In this document: positions 1-5,062 of the stretch, piece by piece
How the letters are laid out: each line of letters opens with the position of its first letter
How positions within the stretch are numbered: the first letter of the stretch is position 1
Source: Pseudomonadota bacterium
Lineage (GTDB): Bacteria; Desulfobacterota; Desulfobacteria; Desulfobacterales; RPRI01
Direction of reading: 5' to 3'
NCBI GenBank assembly: GCA_018830925.1
Contig: JAHJRK010000185.1
Span: 1 to 5,704, forward strand
DNA: 5,704 bases
Notes under the pieces: model-generated
The model's input: the letters and a program-made list of their open reading frames with translations, nothing else
Told to the model about the DNA's origin: nothing
Database searches by the model: none
Translations under genes and position numbers: made by a program

Positions 1-135
1 ATTTACAACCCTGTAACCAAATCTATGGACCCTCTGGTTTGTGACGGTTGTGGCGACAGCTCTTTCACCATCCGTTTTTGTGATCATCTTCACATACTAT
101 GCCCTGCGTGCAGCGCGAAATGTCCGGTATGCTAA
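1..135 (+). CDS. C-terminal fragment of an unidentified protein ending in a cysteine-rich zinc cluster
   Basis: Frame 1 is open from the first base to a TAA at 133-135 and gives the last 44 residues of a protein whose start lies outside the window. The tail holds eight cysteines and two nearby histidines: a CxxC pair (visible residues 14 and 17), Cys27 followed by His29 and His31, then two more CxxC pairs (34/37 and 41/44), the last ending exactly at the stop. Such spacing is typical of a structural site for one or two zinc ions of zinc-ribbon or treble-clef type. I do not recognise the family from this fragment. It lies just upstream of recQ on the same strand and is probably co-transcribed with it, so a nucleic-acid-related role is possible but only inferred. 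Being coding is fairly certain; the function is unknown. Confidence 0.72.
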   Translation: MYNPVTKSMDPLVCDGCGDSSFTIRFCDHLHILCPACSAKCPVC

Positions 136-212
136 TAAATAACGCTTGTATCGATATCATTGCCGACGACCGCGAACAGGTGCATCTCTGCGGAACAAGA
201 AAAAGGGAATGA
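129..212 (+). CDS. Possible 27-residue mini-ORF linking the upstream gene to recQ
   Basis: An ATG at 129-131 lies inside the last codons of the upstream gene and reads, in another frame, through 27 codons to a TGA at 210-212. That TGA overlaps the recQ ATG (209-211) in an ATGA junction. The peptide starts MLINNACIDI and ends GTRKRE, with no recognisable domain. No Shine-Dalgarno sequence precedes the ATG, so it would depend on ribosomes terminating at the TAA at 133-135 and restarting. The double overlap suggests a coupling leader that carries ribosomes across the otherwise non-coding 73 bp to recQ, whose own ribosome binding site is poorly placed. It may equally be chance, since a 28-codon open frame is not rare. 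Confidence 0.3.
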   Translation: MLINNACIDIIADDREQVHLCGTRKRE

Positions 213-2134
213 AAATATTGAAGAATGATTTACAGAAATATTTCGGATTCAATTCGTTTTTAAAGGGCCAGGAAGAAGTCATCCTCAAGGTGCTGGATCA
301 TCAATCCGCGGCAGCCATCTTTCCCACTGGCGCCGGCAAATCTCTTTGTTATCAACTCCCGGCGATGCTTTTGCCCGGCATGACGCTGGTCGTATCTCCA
401 CTGCTGTCTTTAATGAAAGATCAACTGGATTTTTTGCTGGAAAACAATATCCCGGCCGCGCGTCTGGATTCGACCCTTCAAAAAAACGAATATAACGCGA
501 TCCTCGAAAGAGCCAAAAAAGGCGAATTAAAAATTCTGATGATTTCGGTCGAGCGGTTTAAAAATGAACGATTTCGCTCCCATCTGGAAAAAATGAACGT
601 TACCCTGTTGGTTGTTGACGAAGCGCATTGCATCTCTGAATGGGGGCATAATTTTCGACCGGAATATCTGAAACTGCCTGATTATCAGAAGGAATTTAAA
701 ATAGAGCAGACGCTGCTCCTTACCGCAACCGCGACTAATATGGTAATTGAAGACATGTGCACTAAATTCAATATTTATAAAGAAAATGTATTTGTTACAG
801 GATTTTATCGTGACAATCTTTTTCTGCAAATAACGCCGACGGCCGCATATGAAAAAAAGAACCGGCTGCTCCAACGAATTCAGGAAGCCCCCCGGGCACC
901 TACCATCGTATACGTCACCTTGCAGAAAACGGCTGAAGATGTAGCGGAATTTCTTTGCACAAACAAAATCAATGCGCATCCCTATCATGCAGGAATGGAA
1001 ACCGTAATACGGGAAGAGATTCAAAATAAATTCATGGGGGGAACCCTGACCTGTATTGTCGCAACCATCGCCTTTGGAATGGGAATCGATAAAAAGGACA
1101 TCCGCAGAATCATCCATTATGATTTGCCGAAATCGATTGAAAACTACAGCCAGGAAATCGGTCGCTCCGGGAGAGATGGAAGTCCCGCTTTATGCGAAGT
1201 CCTGGCCGGCAGGGACAACATTCATATTTTAGAAAATTTCATTTATGGCGATACGCCGGAGAAACATTCGATCTTCGAATTACTTCGGACCATTAAAGAG
1301 CATAAAGGCTTTGTTTGGGAAATAAAGGGAGTAAAGCTGTCAAATGACCTGAATATCAGAATTCTTCCCTTAAAAACGTTACTGGTTTATCTCGCGATGG
1401 AAAAAATTATTCGCCCCAAGCTGACCTATTTTGATGAATATTCATTCAAATATCATACGGAACCTGCCGGCATCATTAACAATTTTAAAGGGGAAAGGCA
1501 GCAGTTTGTTGCAGCGGTCATAAATCATTGCCATACCCGTAAAATATGGACCGATGTTGATATTCAGGGTATCCTTAGAAGTTATGATACGGATCGTCAG
1601 AGGATTCTCACGGCTCTGGAATACTTTGACGAGAAGGGATGGATTGAGCTTCAAGCAAGGCAGGCGCTGGAAGTGTACGACATTATGACGCAGGCGTTTG
1701 ATCTCGAGGTTATGGCTGAAAAAATGTATGCCTTATTTAAAAGTAAAGAAGCTCTTGAGATTCAAAGAATCCACCGGATGGTCGGCTTTTTTGAAAGTGA
1801 TCTCTGTATCAGCAAACAGCTTGCCGGATATTTCGGCGAATATCTTGAAAAAGAACGTTGCGGGCATTGTTCATTCTGTAAAAACGGAAAGGCGGTTTTG
1901 CCGGATACGACCGAAATAAAGCCTCTCTCACATTTTGAATTTAACGCGATTACTGTTGTGTTTATAGAAGCCGTAGGCGAGCAGTTTACCGAGGTTAATT
2001 TAACCAAGTTTCTTTGTGGTATTTATACGCCTGTTTTCTCGAAATTGAAGATTAAAAAACTGCCGAACTTCGGCATCTTTGAAAAATATCCCTTTTTGGA
2101 AGTAAAAAACTGGATTGGGGAGATGATGGGATAA
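209..2134 (+). CDS. recQ: RecQ-family ATP-dependent DNA helicase, variant without HRDC domain
   Basis: This superfamily 2, 3'-5' DNA helicase of 641 residues would act in recombination repair and stalled-fork processing. Visible motifs, numbered from ATG 209: motif 0 around FLKGQEE (17-23), Walker A PTGAGKS (39-45), Walker B DEAH (137-140) followed by the RecQ aromatic-rich loop ISEWGHNFRPEY (142-153), motif III LTATAT (171-176), motif V ATIAFGMGIDK (285-295) and motif VI QEIGRSGRDG (315-324). The RecQ zinc cluster is Cys533, Cys551, Cys554 and Cys557. About 210 residues separate motif VI from the zinc cluster, compared with about 50 in E. coli RecQ. This insert looks like two winged-helix-like segments (about 373-420 and 432-490). 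Only 84 residues follow the zinc site, so there is no HRDC domain. The frame is open upstream to a TTG at 146, but that extension does not resemble RecQ. An AAGGGA (203-208) directly abuts ATG 209, so a TTG at 218 is a formal alternative start. Confidence 0.93.
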   Translation: MKILKNDLQKYFGFNSFLKGQEEVILKVLDHQSAAAIFPTGAGKSLCYQLPAMLLPGMTLVVSPLLSLMKDQLDFLLENNIPAARLDSTLQKNEYNAILERAKKGELKILMISVERFKNERFRSHLEKMNVTLLVVDEAHCISEWGHNFRPEYLKLPDYQKEFKIEQTLLLTATATNMVIEDMCTKFNIYKENVFVTGFYRDNLFLQITPTAAYEKKNRLLQRIQEAPRAPTIVYVTLQKTAEDVAEFLCTNKINAHPYHAGMETVIREEIQNKFMGGTLTCIVATIAFGMGIDKKDIRRIIHYDLPKSIENYSQEIGRSGRDGSPALCEVLAGRDNIHILENFIYGDTPEKHSIFELLRTIKEHKGFVWEIKGVKLSNDLNIRILPLKTLLVYLAMEKIIRPKLTYFDEYSFKYHTEPAGIINNFKGERQQFVAAVINHCHTRKIWTDVDIQGILRSYDTDRQRILTALEYFDEKGWIELQARQALEVYDIMTQAFDLEVMAEKMYALFKSKEALEIQRIHRMVGFFESDLCISKQLAGYFGEYLEKERCGHCSFCKNGKAVLPDTTEIKPLSHFEFNAITVVFIEAVGEQFTEVNLTKFLCGIYTPVFSKLKIKKLPNFGIFEKYPFLEVKNWIGEMMG

Positions 2135-2242
2135 GAATGGATGGCTTAATCGGCCCGGCAGGTTTACCACCGGAATATAGGGCGCATGAATGATCCGGTA
2201 CGGTCTTTAATCCCATGAAAAAAAGGGGCATCTCTCATGTCT
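2135..2242. other. Gap between convergent genes, no clear terminator
   Basis: The recQ stop and the stop of the minus-strand hydrolase gene face each other across 108 bp. The stretch holds one weak hairpin candidate (CCGG arms at 2155-2158 and 2170-2173), not followed by a T-run on either strand. There is also a run of seven A at 2219-2225, which would be a U-run in minus-strand RNA, but no stem precedes it. I see no open frame, RNA gene or repeat here. Confidence 0.6.
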
Positions 2243-3214
2243 TTAAACCAATCTGTATTTCTGGATGCCGGGATTATTATTTTCTTTAATTACCAGATGC
2301 TTTTCCTCAAGATATCTTAAATGTGAAATAGCCTCTCCTGTCGCAAACCATTTTTGTGCCACCGGAAAATCATTCCAGGAATCGAACTTGATATCCCATG
2401 TCATTAAAGATGCAACCTCAAAGGCGCTTCCTGATCCTTTTTTTAATATATCAAGAATCTCTCCGGCTCTTTTTTCATGATGCTGTTTTAATTCGTCTAT
2501 TCTTGCCCTGTGTTCCTTGAAGAGCCTCCTGTGGCCCGGAAGCACGAGACCGACATCAAGTTTATGCACCTTGTCAAGGCTTGCAAGATACTTTTCAAGC
2601 GGGTTCTCCTTATCGGACCAGCATTGAATATTCGGAGTTATATCGGACAGGATATGATCCCCTGCTATCAGGATTTTTTTGTTTGCCTCATAAAGGCATA
2701 TATGCCCCAGTGTATGACCCGGAGTTTCAACACATTCAAAACAGTAATTGCCATAAGTAATTGTTTCCCCGTCTTCCAGAACACTCATATCCGGCATCCA
2801 GTCCGAACCATATTTATAGCCGGGGTGCTGGTGAAGGGCGGTTCTTAATTCGTTTTCCGGAAAACCGTTTTTCCCGGCATACTCAATCATCGGCTCGAAT
2901 CCTTCCCATGATTCAATGATCTCCTTATCCGGCCTGCTGAAGTATATCCTGCTTGTTTTTGTAGCAAGCCTTGCGATAAGCCCGAAATGGTCTGCGTGCA
3001 GATGCGTTATGAAAAAATCGCAATCCGCGAGGTCCACATTTATTTCCCTCAGGCCGTTATTCATCGCCTCCAGGCACTCTTTTCGGTTAAAACCCGTGTC
3101 TATGATGAGATTTCTGTCATCTGATTTTATCACATAAGAGTTAAGGTATTTTAACGGGCTTTCCGGAAGCGGGATTTTTATCCGGTAAAGACCGGGTAAT
3201 ATTTCTTCAGTCAT
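2243..3214 (-). CDS. Metallo-beta-lactamase-fold hydrolase with C-terminal winged-helix domain
   Basis: This 323-residue cytoplasmic protein has the full metal-binding set of the metallo-beta-lactamase superfamily: HLHADH (His71, His73, Asp75, His76), His167 in ETPGHT, Asp186 in AGDH and His228 in LPGH. Residues 1-240 form the hydrolase domain. The last 70 or so residues, ending in a helix-turn-wing-like stretch (GEAISHLRYLEEKHLVIK, 293-310), match the winged-helix tail common in LACTB2-like members of this superfamily. Members hydrolyse thioesters, esters or nucleic acid phosphodiesters, so the fold does not give the substrate. Position in an operon with a thiolase and an acyl-CoA-type partner favours an acyl-CoA thioesterase or related hydrolase, which is inference. 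The ATG at 3212-3214 has an AAGGA 10 nt upstream. No signal peptide is visible. Confidence 0.88.
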   Translation of the reverse strand: MTEEILPGLYRIKIPLPESPLKYLNSYVIKSDDRNLIIDTGFNRKECLEAMNNGLREINVDLADCDFFITHLHADHFGLIARLATKTSRIYFSRPDKEIIESWEGFEPMIEYAGKNGFPENELRTALHQHPGYKYGSDWMPDMSVLEDGETITYGNYCFECVETPGHTLGHICLYEANKKILIAGDHILSDITPNIQCWSDKENPLEKYLASLDKVHKLDVGLVLPGHRRLFKEHRARIDELKQHHEKRAGEILDILKKGSGSAFEVASLMTWDIKFDSWNDFPVAQKWFATGEAISHLRYLEEKHLVIKENNNPGIQKYRLV

Positions 3215-3224
3215 TTATTTAATT

Positions 3225-3230
3225 TCCTTA
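3225..3230 (-). promoter_or_regulatory. Ribosome binding site of the hydrolase gene, overlapping the upstream stop codon
   Basis: On the minus strand TAAGGA combines the TAA stop of the phosphatase gene (3228-3230) with the AAGGA Shine-Dalgarno of the hydrolase gene, 10 nt before its ATG. This overlap supports the start at 3214 and indicates translational coupling of the two genes. Confidence 0.7.
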
Positions 3231-4121
3231 TATTATTATCTGATGGACTTTTTGCGAGTCCGTCAATATTGTTATTCCTGCTGCCTCCAGGATCTCTTCA
3301 TTATCTCGCCAATTATTCTTTCTTATCCATCCGCTGCCGCAATCTGAATAACTGGCTGCAAAGAACGCTTCCTTATGGGGCGAGGTACCACCAATCAGTA
3401 TCGATTCATCTTCCCTGGAAATATCAAACGGATCAATTACCATCATGCCGATATCATCATAATCCAGTTTATTCTTTATTAATTTTCCGTAAACCTTGCC
3501 CGTTATACCGCATGCCGGTCCGTTAAAAAGCCATTTGGGAAGCTTACCCTGCTTCTGCTTTTCCATTTTATTTAAAACCTCGGCAAAACCGTCTGTTGCA
3601 ATGATAACTCTGAACTTTCTGTCCTTCAGGGTGAAAGTTGAAATTCCGGGAACATTTTTACTCCTTCCGGCAAAGTTCATGTCCGGAACAGTTTTAAATA
3701 TTATTGAACCGTCCAAAGAATCCGCAACAATAACCATACTGTCGCCACCACTTGAAATGGAGGCAATAACCTCTTTTCTGTTTTTATAAAAAGCGACCAG
3801 ACTGAAAGTGCATTTATGTGTATACTTCTGCGCGCCATATATAGCTTCAATGCTTCTTTTTAAAACTGAAATATCCGGCGACATGTCTTGTTCAGATAGA
3901 ACCTTTGCAAGCCGTTCAAGCAGAATTCTCGAAGCCTGGGTATAGCGCTCGCTTCCATCGGATACGGCAAAAATCAGACGGGAAAAATCAAGAAGAAGGC
4001 AATCCCCGTTTCCGAATCCGCTCTCAACCTTATCGCTTCCGGTAACAAGAAGGGCGCTTAAAGCGCCTTTCTGCCTCACCATCCGCTTCGCAGGATTAAT
4101 CAGTATCGGGTTTGCATTCAC
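3228..4121 (-). CDS. PP2C-like (PPM family) serine/threonine phosphatase domain protein
   Basis: The 297-residue product carries the ordered acidic motifs of the metal-dependent PP2C fold: GNGDCLLL (38-44, matching the NED-type motif 1; Asp40), FAVSDGS (51-57, Asp55), SGGDSMVIV (124-132, Asp127), VIIATDGF (172-179, Asp177) and YDDIGMMVID (221-230, Asp222/Asp223). All aspartates expected to bind the Mn/Mg pair are present, so an active protein phosphatase is plausible. The fold begins about residue 30 and ends about 232. The last 65 residues are an extension I do not recognise. There is no membrane segment or sensor domain. The first possible start is a GTG at 4119-4121 that lies in a heptamer repeat and has no Shine-Dalgarno; an in-frame TGA sits two codons upstream. 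ATG at 4080-4082 (residue 14) is an alternative start. The gene sits 13 bp upstream of the hydrolase gene. Target proteins are unknown. Confidence 0.75.
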   Translation of the reverse strand: MNANPILINPAKRMVRQKGALSALLVTGSDKVESGFGNGDCLLLDFSRLIFAVSDGSERYTQASRILLERLAKVLSEQDMSPDISVLKRSIEAIYGAQKYTHKCTFSLVAFYKNRKEVIASISSGGDSMVIVADSLDGSIIFKTVPDMNFAGRSKNVPGISTFTLKDRKFRVIIATDGFAEVLNKMEKQKQGKLPKWLFNGPACGITGKVYGKLIKNKLDYDDIGMMVIDPFDISREDESILIGGTSPHKEAFFAASYSDCGSGWIRKNNWRDNEEILEAAGITILTDSQKVHQIII

Positions 4122-4143
4122 TATTCACCATTCACTATTTACT
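4116..4143 (+). repeat. Tandem heptamer array of four ATTCACT-type units
   Basis: Four adjacent 7-bp units run ATTCACT, ATTCACC, ATTCACT, ATTTACT. The array lies just outside the left arm of the inverted repeat and overlaps the GTG proposed as the start of the phosphatase gene. It appears to continue the 7-bp periodicity of the adjacent arm with a different unit sequence. Confidence 0.8.
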
Positions 4144-4146
4144 ATT

Positions 4147-4188
4147 GTAACTATTCAGGAGTCAGAAGTCAGGAGCCAGAATTCAGAA
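4147..4188 (+). repeat. Left inverted-repeat arm with five heptamers
   Basis: The arm has a 15-bp block (4147-4161) and a 17-bp block (4170-4186), both matched perfectly in reverse complement by the right arm. From 4154 to 4188 it divides into five 7-bp units: TTCAGGA, GTCAGAA, GTCAGGA, GCCAGAA, TTCAGAA. Read on the minus strand, bases 4189-4169 encode the last six residues (ILNSGS) and the TGA stop of the four-helix-bundle gene. Confidence 0.9.
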
Positions 4189-4537
4189 TAGAAGCGGTAT
4201 ATGCCTCCAGCAACTTACTCACCTCTTCAAGTTGGGGCATTAACTGCGAGGTATCACCATAACCAAGGTCTTTTGCCAAAATCAAATAGTATCGACATTC
4301 TTCCAGAGAACCTTGCGCAATATTCATATACTTGACTTTGTCTGGCTTTGTCTTTTTCTTAAAACCTTCAGCTATATTAGCCGGAACAGAAAGCACAGCT
4401 CTCCTGGTTTGGGAAGTCAGCCCATACATCTCCTTTGGGGGAAAATTATTGCTAAAACGATACATAGATAAAACAAGTTGATGTGCCTTTTGCCATACGA
4501 TTAAGTCTTGAAAATCTTTAGCGGGCATCCTTTTCAT
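4169..4537 (-). CDS. Four-helix-bundle protein, S23 / 23S rRNA intervening-sequence family
   Basis: The 122-residue product matches the usual length and conserved blocks of the four-helix-bundle family first known from open frames inside 23S rRNA intervening sequences and related to the Avd accessory protein of diversity-generating retroelements. Visible blocks are FQDLIVWQKAHQL (9-21), YGLTSQTRRAVLSVPANIAEG (38-58) and GSLEECRYYLILAKDLGY (76-93). Family members form homo-oligomeric basic bundles thought to bind nucleic acid; no catalytic role is established. ATG 4535-4537 is chosen because the family similarity begins there and AGGAG lies 5 nt upstream. A longer frame from GTG 4582 would add 15 residues that merely translate the repeat. 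Bases coding for the last six residues and the stop also come from the repeat. No 23S rRNA or reverse transcriptase is present nearby. It is the odd member of a metabolic operon. Confidence 0.88.
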   Translation of the reverse strand: MKRMPAKDFQDLIVWQKAHQLVLSMYRFSNNFPPKEMYGLTSQTRRAVLSVPANIAEGFKKKTKPDKVKYMNIAQGSLEECRYYLILAKDLGYGDTSQLMPQLEEVSKLLEAYTASILNSGS

Positions 4538-4578
4538 TCTGGCTCCTGAATTCTGGCTCCTGTCTCCTGAATAGTTAC
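4537..4578 (-). repeat. Right inverted-repeat arm with five heptamers
   Basis: Read on the minus strand, bases 4571 down to 4537 divide into five 7-bp units: TTCAGGA, GACAGGA, GCCAGAA, TTCAGGA, GCCAGAA. The last runs directly into the ATG of the four-helix-bundle gene. It can also be read as a near-perfect 14-bp tandem duplication (4536-4549 and 4550-4563, one mismatch). The TAA stop of the OB-fold gene (4575-4577) lies in the outer end of this arm. Confidence 0.9.
4543..4547 (-). promoter_or_regulatory. Ribosome binding site of the four-helix-bundle gene, within the repeat
   Basis: AGGAG on the minus strand stands 5 nt before ATG 4537 and is part of a heptamer of the right arm. Two more AGGAG/AGGAG-like copies lie upstream in the same arm (around 4557-4561 and 4564-4568). 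The start signal is therefore carried by the repeat itself. Confidence 0.65.
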
Positions 4579-5045
4579 TCACTATTAATCACCTTAAAGC
4601 AGAGAATATCCTTCACATTCCCTTTTCTTTCTTCGGAAAAAACCGGCTCAACTCTTGCGCCTATCTTTATTTTCGATTCATCTTCAATGCTGATGTAATG
4701 CTGAAAAAGCGTATCTGCGCCGTCAAAGCGTATAAATCCGTAGCCGTAGGGTACGGGCTTCTGCTCTCCTGTTTCAGGGTCAATAAACGCATAACGCAGA
4801 ATTGTAAAAGTCCCGATTGTTCCTTTCGGCCCGACTTCTTTGAATTCTTTCATTTCTACAAAACATTCTCCGCAAACACGCCGCGGAGGAACATATACTT
4901 TGCCGCATTTCGGGCACTTTATTCCAAGAATTTTTCTGTTCTCGCGAAGTTCTTTAAAAAACTTGCTCCCGTACATTCCAACCGCGTAATTAAAAGGCTG
5001 GCCTGATCCTTTTGATTCTATGATAAGGTTTTCTTTTACCGGCAT
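4575..5045 (-). CDS. Zn-ribbon/OB-fold (DUF35-type) acyl-CoA-associated protein, thiolase partner
   Basis: The 156-residue product has an N-terminal helical stretch (about 20-40), a zinc ribbon with CPKC (Cys44, Cys47) and CGEC (Cys58, Cys61), and an OB-fold (about 72-152) with a GPKGTIGTFTILRYAF opening strand and a PVPYGYGFIRFDG stretch. This is the DUF35 architecture, seen in ChsH2 of steroid side-chain breakdown, BbsA of anaerobic toluene degradation and the archaeal thiolase/HMG-CoA synthase scaffold. There it forms a complex with a thiolase-fold enzyme and binds or channels the acyl-CoA. The adjacent upstream gene is such a thiolase, 17 bp away, so a heteromeric complex is likely. ATG 5043-5045 is preferred over the longer frame to 5111 because AGGAG lies 5 nt upstream, and because the extension would overlap the thiolase gene. 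The final codons (VINSE) and stop merge into the inverted-repeat arm. Confidence 0.88.
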   Translation of the reverse strand: MPVKENLIIESKGSGQPFNYAVGMYGSKFFKELRENRKILGIKCPKCGKVYVPPRRVCGECFVEMKEFKEVGPKGTIGTFTILRYAFIDPETGEQKPVPYGYGFIRFDGADTLFQHYISIEDESKIKIGARVEPVFSEERKGNVKDILCFKVINSE

Positions 5046-5050
5046 AATGT

Positions 5051-5056
5051 CTCCTA
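5051..5056 (-). promoter_or_regulatory. Ribosome binding site fixing the OB-fold gene start
   Basis: TAGGAG on the minus strand lies in the 17-bp gap after the thiolase stop (5063-5065) and 5 nt before ATG 5045. It decides for this start against the longer in-frame extension into the thiolase gene. Confidence 0.75.
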
Positions 5057-5062
5057 ACCCCG

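Larger units (their letters stand above)
4147..4578. mobile_element. Putative inverted-repeat-bounded cassette carrying a four-helix-bundle (S23-like) gene
   Basis: Two perfect inverted-repeat blocks bound a 432-bp segment. GTAACTATTCAGGAG at 4147-4161 pairs with 4564-4578 (15 bp), and CAGGAGCCAGAATTCAG at 4170-4186 pairs with 4546-4562 (17 bp). The enclosed gene is the only cargo, and its start context and stop codon are made by the repeats. The cassette fills the junction between the OB-fold gene and the phosphatase gene. TCACTATT occurs outside both ends (4132-4139 and 4579-4586), possibly as a duplication of the target, although the left copy lies in a low-complexity array. There is no transposase in the window, so any movement would need functions in trans. 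Mobility is inferred from architecture; the repeats themselves are directly visible. Confidence 0.6.

Noticed and set aside
146..208. TTG-initiated N-terminal extension of RecQ
   Set aside because: No Shine-Dalgarno, and the 21 added residues do not resemble RecQ N-termini; similarity begins just after ATG 209.
527..1117. Antisense open frame within recQ
   Set aside because: It runs opposite to a gene with complete conserved helicase motifs and encodes nothing recognisable; it is a shadow frame.
2155..2173. Hairpin with CCGG arms as a terminator between the convergent genes
   Set aside because: The continuous stem is only 4 bp, with a weak inner pairing, and no T-run follows on either strand.
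2219..2242. A-run as the U-tract of a terminator for the minus-strand operon
   Set aside because: No stable stem precedes it on the minus strand.
4116..4188. CRISPR array
   Set aside because: Units are 7 bp, directly adjacent and without spacers; no cas gene is present.
4169..4537. Diversity-generating retroelement (Avd accessory gene)
   Set aside because: No reverse transcriptase, template repeat or variable repeat is seen in the window; the fold similarity alone is not enough.
4538..4582. GTG-initiated N-terminal extension of the four-helix-bundle protein
   Set aside because: The 15 extra residues are translated heptamer repeat, and the family's conserved N-terminus and a ribosome binding site fit ATG 4537.
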